The notes: generated from the letters alone by a model not told the origin. A stretch of DNA of 64,000 bases from Chaetoceros tenuissimus (GCA_021927905.1 BLLK01000058.1:558001-622000); one strand, 5' to 3'. Counted from the first letter of the stretch, positions 10,126-20,340 are shown. Translations and numbers: made by a program.

Positions 10126-11763
10126 ACCGAAGCAATGATTCGTTATTTGTACTCCAGTGTCACCTCGTCCTCGTGCAGTTCTTGGATATGTTCATATGCT
10201 TTTCACTTTTCTTTTTAAGATAGTGGCAGATTCAAATAACAGAATTAATGGGCTTCAGATGTGACTTCTATGAATAGAAGATAAGGCTGAGAATAACTAC
10301 ATAATGAAGCAATGCGAGTAAGAGTTACTCGTAGATGGATGAACTGCTGTGTCGAAGAAGAAGGGGGGTAAAGAAAGCAAGAAAAGGGACAAAGGGGGAG
10401 AAGAATGAAGAGCTGCATGGATGGAAGTCATTTTTGGTAAACTCCAACTTTTCGGTGCACCATAAATCTGTAAAAAACACTAAACTAGACTAAAACAAGT
10501 ACACCAACGTCTTCAATACACCAATTTTCATAGTATACCATCTTGAAACGAGTTCAATAGTACCTATACTTCTTGAGATACAGCCTCGAGCAATCTGAAC
10601 CACAAAAATCCGTTGAGCAGTCGGGTTAACGAACTTTTTTCAAATGCTACACTGTTCGTTATATATCTTCTTCAATTTACATCCAAATTACATCAAATTT
10701 AAAATACAAGAAGAAAACATACAACAACAACTTATGGAAATACCGTGGAGTTCAAAGGTGGTTTGGAATATCTAAAATACATGATGACACAACAATCAAC
10801 TTTTGTACAGTCCCGTACCCATCGCTTGACCATGCCAAAATGAGAGGTGCAATATCTTATTCAAAACCAACCTGATTTTCAAATCAATTGACACCCACAA
10901 AAAGTATACACTTGAGATGTATGTTAAGGCTTTAGATCTAGCAATACTGGTCGTTTTGATTGTTTTATGGCAGAAAAGGGGTAGGGGGATCTGTTTTGGA
11001 TCATTCAGCATGTTCATGAATGTAGGAATGAAGAATAATGGTTGAAAACGAACAACAAACACAATGCACATCTACTTTAATATTTAAATGATGATATCCT
11101 CAAATATTTTTTTGTAGTTATTCATATTCATCAAGAAATACGAAGTACAAGTAATTCACTTGAAATGTGACTTTTGAGGATATTTTTGAAAATAGGGTCA
11201 TTGTAACGGTTTCATATTTCATGAAGAAAATGAAATTGGAACATCATATTCAAAGGTTAGAATCTTTACATATCATATAATAATGTTCTAATGAGAAATA
11301 TAGAAAGTATATGATTTTTACTATGGAGACGGCAACCTAAAAAATTTTGGGCTTAACCCGACTATAGCCGTGTGCCCCCATGCCAACTAAGGGATAAAAA
11401 GAAGCACTTTGTAAATGTTTGGTCATTTCCATGAATATGAGAAAGGAAAAAATGAATTTCATATTACGTACGTAGTTACAATTGTCCTTGCTGCTAATAA
11501 CTTCCAACAAGCCCGAGGAAGTTAGTAAACCTTCCCAACAATGCTGAATTTTCATTGGCGGAAAGAATATCCTCTATTCTTTACTTAAGCCTCTGCTTGA
11601 AGTTTACTTCATTCAGACTTCAGACCTGGTTTCAAACTATGTAGTTGTTTCCATTATTTTCGTTTGTTCCACATAACACATTCTTCGATTACACAGAAGT
11701 AGAGAGTATCTATAGAACAAAGCTAACAGGTATATATAATCAAACTAAAGGAAAGATATTAGA
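10126..11763. other. Gene-poor stretch
   Basis: About 1.6 kb with no gene I can support. There is an 11-nt inverted pair ATATCCTCAAA near 11095 and TTTGAGGATAT near 11174. Open frames in it have no signal, no recognisable motif and unlikely composition. Spliced genes with short exons cannot be excluded by eye. Confidence 0.45.
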
Positions 11764-12078
11764 ATGGGAGCTAAAGTAAGCATTTGCAGAAGAGGCGAGG
11801 GTGCCATCGTTGATCAATCATTGGATGTTAGTGTAGGAGGGACTAGAACCTATTCTGAATGGAAGAAAGACAGCAAAAGGACTGTACCTGATCCTAATTC
11901 AGGTGACGAAGTTGATCTTGATCGTTCTGGGCGACATGGGAAATATGATTTGCTCTCAAAATATAAGATTGATTTGACCTTGGATCCTGATGAAAGTCTT
12001 GAAGGTGGTGAGACTCAAAATGAAACTAAGGATGACGAGGATTTGAGCTTGGAAACGGAACAAGAGGCTACTAACTAA
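11764..12078 (+). CDS. Small acidic protein with N-myristoylation-type start
   Basis: Single exon, 104 aa, no known family. It begins MGAKVSICRR: Gly2, Ser6, Cys8 and following Arg residues match the consensus for N-myristoylation with neighbouring palmitoylation. The rest is hydrophilic, with a strongly acidic C-terminus (DPDESLEGGETQN, DDEDLSLETEQEATN). No catalytic motif. If real, it would be a membrane-tethered acidic peptide, perhaps an adaptor. The lipidation pattern right at the start codon is the main reason to believe it is a gene; otherwise it is a short orphan. Confidence 0.5.
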   Translation: MGAKVSICRRGEGAIVDQSLDVSVGGTRTYSEWKKDSKRTVPDPNSGDEVDLDRSGRHGKYDLLSKYKIDLTLDPDESLEGGETQNETKDDEDLSLETEQEATN

Positions 12079-12913
12079 ACATGGCCTCTTGAACTATATG
12101 TTTCATATGAGTAGTGCTTAGTACTTTAATGGGAAAAAATGAAATTTCAAAAGGATCTGCTGCCTGATTAGCTAGTAGCTAGCTAGTAGTAACTACTATG
12201 TATTTTCTACCCGAAGTAGTAGTCTACATTAAGTCTTTAGATTGAACTTTTTATAAATTTTAAAAGTTAAATTAGAGGTATATTGATCAGTTGCAACGCT
12301 TTAGTAGACTACCTACTAGAAAGAAAATGACAAGAGCGAGCGAACGAAAAAATGATGTTGCCTGCTGTTAGCAGCTACGTACCTGTGCGTGCGTAAAGCA
12401 TTTTATTTCGCTCACCATGAAATTCCCCACGAGTAGAAAAAGGATCCAAACAGCAATTTGCTTACTATATTGAGTTAGACAATTCACCTCACTTTCTTCA
12501 CCTTCACCCTGGACCTCACCCTCCTCATCATTCTAATTTGTAAAAATATGAAAGAATGAAGGTGAGACGTACTGTATGTACGTACGTACTCGTTAGTAGG
12601 AGTTCAACCCCTAGCCTACATGGTTTAGAAGGATAGCGAAACCATGACGAGCTCCTTTTCTTGGTTTCGTCGGTATGATGACATGTTGATGTTGCTGGCT
12701 TTTTGCTCTTTTGAAACTACGGAAACAGAATTTTTCTTGTTGTCAAACCAACCTCACTATAGTTACTACAACTTCTTCCAACAACTGCATTTAGAACTAG
12801 TACATCAGTTGAGAGCAATTATTTCGATTGAAAGGAGGGTAAATCGAAAGTTCAATAGCGTCCTCAAACTGAAAACTCGATATTTGAATTCTTTTTCCAA
12901 GCCAACAAAGCCA
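12079..12913. other. Intergenic, low-complexity
   Basis: Holds short TAG-rich runs (AGCTAGTAGCTAGCTAGTAG near 12170-12190) and GTACGTACGTACT near 12580. An open frame continues upstream of the next gene from 12644, but its first 90 codons look unlike protein and I place them in the 5' UTR. Confidence 0.45.
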
Positions 12914-13411
12914 ATGCCATTTTCTTTCAGCCTTCAAAGTAAAGTGGTGATCTCGCTCTTGTTTCTTTCTATTGTATCGCAGAATGTGATAGAATCATTT
13001 CAATTATATCCCATTCGTATGGAGACAAAAAAAGTATGTCTCCGAGCCACTATTGAAGATTCTTCTTCAGGATCGGATGACTCAGATTTATTTCAAGCTC
13101 TCAACGATGATATCAACTCTGATACCGCAGCTATTCTTGATGAAATCAAATGGAGAAGTAAAAAAGTTGAATTGGAGGAAGAAAATACTCGTAGATTTCA
13201 AAAGACTCTGAAACGAAAGCCATGGAAGTTGCCTTTGGAAGAAGCGAGTGTTTGGGTTCAAAAGAATTTAGGCGTGGATACCAAAGAAGAATATTTGGAT
13301 TTAGTTGCGAATGGTAACTTGAGGACTCCATATATACCTAAAGATCCTGAGAGGTATTATACTGAAAATGGAACTTGGATTTCTTGGGATCATTTTCTAC
13401 ATGGAAAGTGA
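12914..13411 (+). CDS. Small plastid-type precursor, unknown function
   Basis: 165 aa if started at the ATG at 12914, which opens a clear signal peptide (MPFSFSLQSK then VVISLLFLSIV) ending in ESFQLYP, an aromatic residue at the cleavage site like diatom plastid precursors. A longer in-frame start at 12644 would bury this signal and is disfavoured. The mature part is charged and helical: DEIKWRSKKVELEEENTRR looks like a short coiled coil, followed by WKLPLEEASVWVQKNLGVD and a conserved-looking end (YYTENGTWISWDHFLHG). No family recognised. It may be a small thylakoid- or stroma-associated protein; this is inference from the presequence only. Confidence 0.55.
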   Translation: MPFSFSLQSKVVISLLFLSIVSQNVIESFQLYPIRMETKKVCLRATIEDSSSGSDDSDLFQALNDDINSDTAAILDEIKWRSKKVELEEENTRRFQKTLKRKPWKLPLEEASVWVQKNLGVDTKEEYLDLVANGNLRTPYIPKDPERYYTENGTWISWDHFLHGK

Positions 13412-14691
13412 GAAATATTGTTTAGTTAGTAGAATTTTGGTGTGTACCTTATTTTCATTTGTTGGACAAGGTACACTGTGGCCCAGATAGACATGGCTTT
13501 TTAGATGTAAAATAGAACTATGTTTCCTTTTTATACCACTATTTAGACGTAATTGATTATATAGGTACAAGATTGAGATCAGAAAATGTATGAGGTATAT
13601 TCCTCACGTTTCTTGGTACTATGATGTAGAGTGTAGCCATGAATCGAATCATGCTTCACTTTCAATGTAAAAGCATTTTAAACGTGCAAACTTCTATTTT
13701 CAAGAACTGAAGAAAAGGATACCTTCTCTATGAGCACTCCGACCTTCTTGTATGGTGAAGTGCACTGCATAGATAGTGTTCACATATTTTTGTAATAGCA
13801 AATTATATTTTCGTACTAATAGAATAATGTTTGTCTCAATAGACTGTATAAGATTTCTCCACAAATGGGAACATCAAAAGATTTCAAAGGAATGGACGGG
13901 CTTCGACTTTGGAAATGAAAAGATCTTTATTCACTACGTAACAGCAAAGTCGCATTACGCGTTACTTGATAGAAGGAACTTTCTTTTCAGAATTTTGAAA
14001 AATCATGTCTTCACTGCTTTTTCTTTACAACACAAACTGACTTGACTCACTCATTATTGCGCCCATCTATCATTGTTCATATATTGAACTTTATTGTATC
14101 TCAGTTGAAATATATCCAACAACAAAACAAAGTTTGAGAGTATTGTCTTGATGAGATAAGCCTTGAATATTTTATTCCATTTGGAGAAGATTCGTGCCAC
14201 CAAACGGCTGCCTGTCTTCGTATGATAAAACACTATTCAACGGATCACACAAAAAATATTAGATGGGACTGTTATATATGTGACGTTACACATGCAAATT
14301 TTCAATAATTTTCTTCTCACGACGCTGCCATAAGTACATTTTAGCCTTAAAATATCGCTTGGTGGGAAGTTGTATCACGAATGGGAAAAAGCTTTCATAT
14401 CAGGTTTGTAAGAGTATGGGGGCTGCAAATGTTTCCACCCCACTATGTGGAATACGTTCACAACATATTTCATCATGCATTTCTATTCATGGAATATGAC
14501 ATTTTTCATTCCCTAATGCTTTTTTGTGGGAGGCCGGTTGCCTCCTCCAGTTCATTTCAACAACACACATAATCCATTCAAGAACACTTTACTTACCTTG
14601 TGGGAGGCATCTCTATCCATATTCATACAATTCATAAACAAACACTTACAGTCATAATTTCATATTTCATAACCAAATTCATAATTTCATA
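13412..14691. other. Intergenic and DUF6824 upstream region
   Basis: About 1.3 kb without a supported gene. A perfect 9-nt inverted pair GTGTACCTT at 13442-13450 and AAGGTACAC at 13468-13476 lies just past the upstream gene's stop and could be a transcript-end hairpin. The last few hundred bases must carry the promoter of the next gene; ATTTCATAATTTCATA-type runs precede its ATG. Confidence 0.4.
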
Positions 14692-16254
14692 ATGTCGAAG
14701 GAAGAGTTAATGCCGAACAAGAACGACGTTGTATCGGGAAGAGGGAGTGGAGCAAACAAGCATCCCGGAAACCACAACTTTCGTGAATTGATCAAAGACA
14801 ACAAAGCATACTACCTAAGCCTCAGTAAGAACCTTAAGATGGGTGTAGCTCGTGATATATATGATAAGATTGCAGCTATGACGCCTAGTGGAAGATTTCT
14901 GCAAAAGAACCCAGAGACAGATACTTGGTTCGAACTGAAGAAAGATCGTGCACTTGAGAAGATTAGTCAGGCTTTGAGAGAGAAACCACATGCAAAGAAA
15001 CTAGACCATCAGCATCAGATTCAAAATCAGCAACAGTTTCCTGGTGCCATGAATAATATGATGAATGGCCCTGGTATGAATCCCAACATGGGATACCCTA
15101 ACCCAAACCAGTACAACCAGACAGGAATGAATCATCCTTACCCGCCTCAAATGAATCACATGCCTCCATATCAGCAGCAACAAGGAATGCAAAATATGCA
15201 ACAGAATGGCATGCCTATGCAGGGCATGAATCCTAACATGGGTACGCAAAATCAGGGACATCCTTCTCAGTACGGTGGCTTTCCTAATCAAATGAACGGT
15301 AGCAACAGTATGATGCCTCAGATGAACAGCATGAACAACCAGAATGAAGTGTACAGTCATATGCAGCATCAACAATATGCATCTTCTCAAGGACCAAACC
15401 ACCATCACCAAGGAAACTTTTATCCACAATCGCAGCAATCAATGCAGTCTCAGGGATACGGGATGCCGCAAAATAGCCCAATGCAACATCAGCAAGGTGG
15501 ACCTAACCCAATGTTCAATAATCACAATATGAACAACAACTATGGTTTTGGCAATGGCCAGTTTCCTATGAATAACCAAACTCAGTATGGACCAACTGGT
15601 CCTATGCCACCGCAGCCGCCGCAAATGCAATCTCCATCTTCAAGTTCCAAGATGCCGTCGATCCCCGAAGTTCCACGTGAATATCTAGGCAATATGAACT
15701 CGAGTTCACAGCAAGGCTTTAGAGGACATATGAATCAGCAGTCAAATATGTACCAGAATCAGCACTATAATCATCAAAACTATCAAAATAATATGATGCA
15801 GCAGAATAGTGGTATGATGAATCACCAAGGTTACTATCCTTCTCATCCTCAGCAGTTTCCAAATCCAAACATGATGCAGAATCAGAATATGCCAAACGTT
15901 TCTCAGCCAAACTCTACAAGTCCACGTCATTCAAATGCCAAGCAACCTGGTCCTCAACAAGTATCTCCAGATAGCAAACATGATGCTGTCAGTAAGGATG
16001 CAGATTCTCATGATGAATCTTCTTCATCTTCAGGAAAGAAGCGCTCAAGGTCGGATGCCTCAGATGATGATTCCGACAGAAACATCAGTAACAAGCGTCG
16101 TGAGGTTCTTAGAGATGATACTTCGAAGCCTGTGATGACTATTAATACCAGCAGTGAAGGAAAGACCTCTACCCTTGTGTCGCCTCAAAATGCTGATAAT
16201 GAGAAGGGATTGGATACATTGTCAACTGCTGCATCGTTGGTGTCAAAGTCTTAA
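14692..16254 (+). CDS. DUF6824-domain protein with long Met/Asn/Gln-rich tail
   Basis: Single exon, 520 aa. Residues about 7-105 form a full DUF6824 domain: NDVVSGRGSGANKHPGN, FRELI, a KxGVARDIYDKI helix, GRFLQKN, then W and a Lys/Arg helix ending SQALREK. This domain is abundant in diatoms, often in nuclear, probably DNA-associated proteins. Residues 106-410 are extremely rich in Met, Asn, Gln, Pro and Gly, a prion-like or transactivation-like low-complexity region. The end has a Ser/Asp stretch and a basic KKRSRSD / NKRR segment that looks like a nuclear signal. Probably a transcriptional regulator; target unknown. Frames on the opposite strand are shadows of the repeats. Confidence 0.75.
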   Translation: MSKEELMPNKNDVVSGRGSGANKHPGNHNFRELIKDNKAYYLSLSKNLKMGVARDIYDKIAAMTPSGRFLQKNPETDTWFELKKDRALEKISQALREKPHAKKLDHQHQIQNQQQFPGAMNNMMNGPGMNPNMGYPNPNQYNQTGMNHPYPPQMNHMPPYQQQQGMQNMQQNGMPMQGMNPNMGTQNQGHPSQYGGFPNQMNGSNSMMPQMNSMNNQNEVYSHMQHQQYASSQGPNHHHQGNFYPQSQQSMQSQGYGMPQNSPMQHQQGGPNPMFNNHNMNNNYGFGNGQFPMNNQTQYGPTGPMPPQPPQMQSPSSSSKMPSIPEVPREYLGNMNSSSQQGFRGHMNQQSNMYQNQHYNHQNYQNNMMQQNSGMMNHQGYYPSHPQQFPNPNMMQNQNMPNVSQPNSTSPRHSNAKQPGPQQVSPDSKHDAVSKDADSHDESSSSSGKKRSRSDASDDDSDRNISNKRREVLRDDTSKPVMTINTSSEGKTSTLVSPQNADNEKGLDTLSTAASLVSKS

Positions 16255-16844
16255 TTTGTTGGTAGAATGTCATTAGTTGACTGGTTATCAAAAAGGGACA
16301 ACAATGCCTAGTCAACAGAATACAGATTCATTTCAATTCATAAAGAAAATCCTAACAGTCTTTGGGGGCAAAGTTAGGTAACAATCATAATTTAGAATAG
16401 AACTATTTCGTAATTTTGACTTTTCTTCTCGCTTTGTGTAATAGAAAACTAGCCGAAATACTAAGGTTTGAAAAATGCCTTTCCATTGTGAATATATATT
16501 TATGAAGTCATTATTACCCAAGTGTCAGAATGGAATGAAGAAATGATCAGTGCAAAGTATTTGAAGTCGCAACTATATGTAAGGGAAAGCCATTCCTCGA
16601 AAACCAAAATCGTCGGCGTCGCTATTGAAAAGAATACGTCCGGACAAGGTTCTGGAGACATGAATCGAATAAGTATATTCATATGATTTGAGACTAAATC
16701 ATTCAAAATTCAAAAGCCTCAGAAAAGTATTGCAATTAAACACATCTTTAGTATTATTCTTTACGGATGGAAAATACGATCCACTACACAACGAATTGTT
16801 CTACTCAAAAGAGAGGTCGATTGCCCGACAAACAGGTGACAGAC
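16255..16844. other. Convergent intergenic region
   Basis: About 590 bp between the ends of two convergent genes; 3' UTRs only. No repeat or gene seen. Confidence 0.4.
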
Positions 16845-18364
16845 TTAGAGAGCAACTTGAGTGAGTTTGTAGAAAACTCCAGTACGCTCAATGAAAACTC
16901 CTACACTTCCATCAGGGTAATGGAAGAGACGAGCATCTCCACGGTAGTATCCAACATCCCCGAGCTCTTTCTGGACAAGGTCGTTGAAAGCAGAAAGTTC
17001 AGTAGTTCCATCAGAATCAAAAAGCTTGTACTTGTATGCAGTTGCTGGTCTGGGTCTTGAGCCTTTGCTGCAGTTCCCATCAAAATACCAGTATTGAACT
17101 CAGTCCAGAGCAACTCAACATCGTCAGAAGTACTTGGGATAGCCATACTGGAAATTGCATAGAAGAAATCTTCAGTGGTACGTCCGAATTGAATCCATGG
17201 CTGAACATAGCCTTCCTCTCCAATTTCAGTGTTCATCATACATGGTGGCTGAGTTCCAAGAATGCCTCCAATTCCGTTCTCAACATAGAAAACTCCCTCA
17301 CGAGCCTTACCATCTTCAATATTTCTACCCCATCCAAAGTTGGTAAGACCGTCCTTAGTCTGGAGAAGCTTACCAAGGTTGAATGAATTCACTTCCTCAG
17401 CAGTAACTCCTCCAATATCCATGAAAGCGACACGCAACTTTCCAGCCTTGGTCTTCTTACCACCCTTATCTCCCTTTGGACTCTTTCCATTCTTTTCCTT
17501 GTAGAGACGCATCTGTTGTGGGTTACGAACTCCCTTGGCAACAGTCTTGTACTTTCCTGTCTTGTTTGGGTAAAGAACGTGGATCTTTCCACACCACTCG
17601 TCATCGAGCTGTGGAGCATAACGTCCATCAACTCCGAAGAAAGTACAATCTCCTGGACTGTAGAGAAGATTTCCATTTGGCATAGTAGCAATACCTCCTC
17701 CCAGATGCCCAGGACTTACGGAAATCTCAGCAACGAAAAAAGGCTTAGGATCAGTAAGAGCTCCATTTTTGAAGGTGTACTTGTAGAACACATCGTAGTT
17801 TGTAAGAGATGTGAGTCCACCTCCATTCTGAAAACAATCTGGAACGGTTCCAAGCCTGATGTTTACAATAGTCAAGAAGTGTAAGATGACGTTTGAGCAT
17901 ATCTAAATTGACTACAGACAAAGCAGACAAAGCATCTATCAATAGGTCTCTGTGACTCACCTGTAGATATCTTCAACGTAGGCCTCGAAGTTTTCACATA
18001 CAGCCATTCCAAATGCACCAGCAGCTGGAAGTTTGCCATCTGCCTCGTCCCATCCCTCTGGTAGAGTGGAAGACTGCAAGACAACGATAACCTCGTCTTC
18101 ATCAGGTCCCTGACTCATAGCGTGTACCTTGAATGTCTGACCAGCACCAGCATAATTCCAGTCAAGAGATAGTCCAGCTGGAATGTCACTAGTAGAAATA
18201 TCAAAAATCTTCTCTGTCACATCGTTCACAGTGTCGTAGGAAAAGATTTTTCCATTAACCTGATCAAGGAAAAAGATGGTATCTCCATCAAAGTTATCAG
18301 CAGCATACATATTGTATGTCCACGCTGCAGTGGTGGAGGTCTCAACAGATCCAACCTTGTCCAC
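16845..18364 (-). CDS. PQQ-type sugar dehydrogenase-like beta-propeller protein (5' end unresolved)
   Basis: Exon from 18364 to 17961, a 105-nt intron (17960-17856, GTGAGT...CAG), then exon from 17855 to 16845. The join restores EDIY-R-LGTVPDCF. Motifs GHLGGGIATMPNGNLLYSPGD, GVRNPQQMRL and FMDIGGVTAEEVN follow the pattern of soluble glucose/sorbosone dehydrogenases and HHIP-like propellers that oxidise sugars. Two oddities. The frame has no ATG: it opens at 18364 or a little upstream after a possible acceptor near 18400, so a signal-bearing first exon is missing or not found. Near 17075-17105 the frame changes by one; the end must be read in the second frame (FDGNCS, TAYKYKLFDSDG, GVFYKLTQVAL) to the stop at 16845. 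Cause unknown: small intron, real break or base-calling error. Codon choice is more GC-rich than in neighbours, suggesting high expression. Confidence 0.6.
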
Positions 18365-18559
18365 TTTGAATCCATGAAAAGTTTCAACTTCTGCATGCGT
18401 TATGCGTTGTACGAGTAGATTTGTTCTGTTCTTTTCTATGGAAATCCCCTTCTATCTTTTTCTCTTCATCGCACACAATTTCATTTCAAGTATTAAGTAA
18501 TCATGTCCATGTCAAATCTTATCGAATCACTCACTGGAGGTGGGAAAAAGACTATCGCA

Positions 18560-18680
18560 ATCATGGGTGCGTCAGCGAGCATCGACGAACGTAGTGAGGA
18601 GTCGCGAGCGTCAGCGAGCATCGAACGGAGCGTAGCGGAGTGAGCTCTAGTGACGAGCGTCAGCGAGGAGCTGCGAGACA
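18560..18680. repeat. GC-rich GCGTCAGCGAGCATCGA-type short repeats
   Basis: The phrase GCGTCAGCGAG recurs three times (near 18569, 18608 and 18658), the first two followed by CATCGA, mixed with CGGAGCGTAGCGGAGTGAG. It is far more GC-rich than its surroundings and directly adjoins the 67-bp array, so the two may share an origin. Confidence 0.6.
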
Positions 18681-18697
18681 CACAGTTTTACACTACA

Positions 18698-18991
18698 GTG
18701 TCTTTCCGAGTGAGCTTCAGCTCACGAGTGTGTTCTTCGGGAGATGGACAGTACTACGTCAACAGTGTCTTTCCGAGTGAGCTTCAGCTCACGAGTGTGT
18801 TCTTCGGGAGATACACAGTACTACGTCAACAGTGTCTTTCCGAGTGAGCTTCAGCTCACGAGTGCGTTCTTCGGGAGACATACAGTATTACGTCAACAGT
18901 GTCTTTCCCACGAGTGCGTTCTTCGGGAGATACACAGTACTACGTCAACAGTGTCTTTCCGAGTGAGCTTCAGCTCACGAGTGCGTTCTTC
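18698..18991. repeat. 67-bp tandem repeat, about 4.5 copies, with internal hairpin
   Basis: Copies begin at 18698, 18765, 18832, 18899 and 18951. The first three are 67 bp, the fourth is 52 bp because it lacks 15 bp (GAGTGAGCTTCAGCT), the fifth stops after about 41 bp. Each full copy contains the palindrome GTGAGC-TTCA-GCTCAC, able to form a 6-bp stem, and the fourth copy has lost just that hairpin's left arm and loop. Since 67 is not a multiple of three, the overlapping open frames are not a protein repeat. It lies upstream of the sugar dehydrogenase-like gene where its first exon should be. Confidence 0.85.
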
Positions 18992-19034
18992 ACCCGCAAA
19001 GTCTGCCTCACACTTCACGTTTTTACATGCTTTT

Positions 19035-19901
19035 TTAACCAACATCTACTAACTTACAAAGTTGAACAGCTGTTGGCCCTTTCGGGTTATTTTCATTGTA
19101 AGCTACCATGCCACCTTTAACAGACTTCTTTTCTTTTGCAAGGCTTGTGTGGATACGAGGGTCATCATTCCAAATTAGTGTATAGAGACAACATTTTGCA
19201 ACAGGAATTGGACTTCCTTTCAAGACTGGTAAAAAGCTTCTCTCACTCTCTTCGGTTGGAAGAATGTGTTTACAACCTCGAGAGCATTGACATTTTTCCT
19301 CAACATCGTGAAGACCTCTAGCTTTCATGAACTCTGGGGCACAACTTTTTAAAACACTACCGATCATACTAGGAGAAATGTGTTCGAAAATGTAGTCGTA
19401 AGCGGAGCATCCTGGATTCTTCGCCATGTAGACTCTTCCCTTTCCATTTTTCACAAAATCAGGGAGGGCTCGATTCAAAATTTTGCAAGCTTGTTTAGTC
19501 TTATCATCAAGGAGAGGAGGACCTTTTGGTTTCTTTGCTTTCTTTGCACGCTTCACTCCTTTAGTAGTTTGATTAGTCTTATCAAGCAAAGGAGGATCTT
19601 TCGGTTTCCTTGCTTCCTTTGCACGCTTCACTTCTTTAATAGTATGATCGACTGAAAGTTTCAATCGGTCACCATTACGTCCTTCAGGTATCTTGTTGGT
19701 TGCGCGTTGAATTGTTGTTTCATCATTACAGAGGTATAAGCTGTGTGTAAGAATACAATAATTGCAATGTGCAACGAGTATAGTTCCGGCATCTCCCTTA
19801 GTTTCATCAGCTTTGGTTCTACTTTCCTGAATTTTGGAAAGTCTCTCAAACTTATCACAGTGACTGAATCTTCCTCCACAACCACTGCAAATTTCTCCCA
19901 T
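19035..19901 (-). CDS. Cys-rich putative zinc-binding protein with internal Lys/Pro repeat
   Basis: 288 aa from the ATG at 19901 (MGEICSGCGGRFSHC). An in-frame ATG 57 bp upstream is inside a duplicated upstream repeat and is disfavoured. The head has CxxCGGxxxHC, then HCNYC, which could bind zinc. Two adjacent copies of a motif like KxVKRAKxAxKPKxPPLLD (around residues 93-145) are clear at DNA level as an imperfect 78-bp duplication. The C-terminal half has GCSAYDYIFEHI, KCQCSRGCKHILP and KCCLYTLIWNDDP, more Cys pairs. No family recognised. Its 5' flank is the perfect 195-bp duplication, and it sits inside a rearranged region. Confidence 0.5.
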   Translation of the reverse strand: MGEICSGCGGRFSHCDKFERLSKIQESRTKADETKGDAGTILVAHCNYCILTHSLYLCNDETTIQRATNKIPEGRNGDRLKLSVDHTIKEVKRAKEARKPKDPPLLDKTNQTTKGVKRAKKAKKPKGPPLLDDKTKQACKILNRALPDFVKNGKGRVYMAKNPGCSAYDYIFEHISPSMIGSVLKSCAPEFMKARGLHDVEEKCQCSRGCKHILPTEESERSFLPVLKGSPIPVAKCCLYTLIWNDDPRIHTSLAKEKKSVKGGMVAYNENNPKGPTAVQLCKLVDVG

Positions 19902-19907
19902 TCTATT

Positions 19908-20300
19908 GCATTGTGAGAGTGATGGCAGAAGGTGAGAGTGAGAGTGTTGGTAAGGCATTCATTCGGAAAACTCATTTGAATTTTTCAAATAACACATGAG
20001 ATCGTGGACTTACCTAATTCTTTGATTGTTGATTCATTAAATAAGTCTCTTCTGCCTCTAAATGTGGACACCTTGAGAGATCAATTAGGTTAAATGGTTA
20101 GAGCATTGTGAGAGTGATGGCAGAAGGTGAGAGTGAGAGTGTTGGTAAGGCATTCATTCGGAAAACTCATTTGAATTTTTCAAATAACACATGAGATCGT
20201 GGACTTACCTAATTCTTTGATTGTTGATTCATTAAATAAGTCTCTTCTGCCTCTAAATGTGGACACCTTGAGAGATCAATTAGGTTAAATGGTTAGAGCA
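19908..20300. repeat. Perfect 195-bp direct tandem duplication
   Basis: The segment 19908-20102 is repeated at 20103-20297 with no difference I could find by eye. It begins GCATTGTGAGAGTGATGG and ends in AAATGGTTAGAGCA. It lies 7 bp upstream of the minus-strand ATG at 19901, so the Cys-rich gene's promoter/5' UTR is doubled. On the minus strand it contains GTAAGTCC and, at the gene-proximal edge, GCAATAG just before the ATG, which could be a 5' UTR intron. Identity implies a recent event, or assembly duplication. Confidence 0.85.
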
Positions 20301-20340
20301 ATGCACTGACTGCATTTCAAGCAGTGTTGGTTTTGAGAAA
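20281..20340 (+). pseudogene. tRNA-like remnant (anticodon arm UUC)
   Basis: TGGTTAGAGCA resembles a tRNA D arm and ACTGC-ATTTCAA-GCAGT (20309-20325) is a perfect 5-bp anticodon stem with a 7-nt loop whose positions 34-36 would read TTC (Glu). The T arm (TTGGTTTTGAGAA) is degenerate, the D stem does not pair and no acceptor stem is found. I read it as a decayed tRNA or tRNA-derived sequence, not a working gene. The preceding 195-bp duplication ends inside its D arm. Confidence 0.4.

Noticed and set aside
10796-11071. 91-codon minus-strand frame in the gene-poor stretch
   Set aside because: No recognisable features beyond a hydrophobic start; surrounding DNA shows no coding bias.
15001-15930. 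Several long hydrophobic/His-rich open frames on the minus strand
   Set aside because: They are the antisense of the Met/Asn/Gln-rich DUF6824 tail; composition is a by-product of its codon bias.
18698-18991. CRISPR-like array
   Set aside because: Units are contiguous with no unique spacers, in a eukaryotic context.
18650-19120. Overlapping plus-strand frames with repeated SVFPSELQLTS
   Set aside because: Produced by the 67-bp tandem repeat, which shifts frame at each unit; not a protein.
20281-20340. Functional tRNA-Glu
   Set aside because: No acceptor stem, unpaired D stem and a degenerate T arm.
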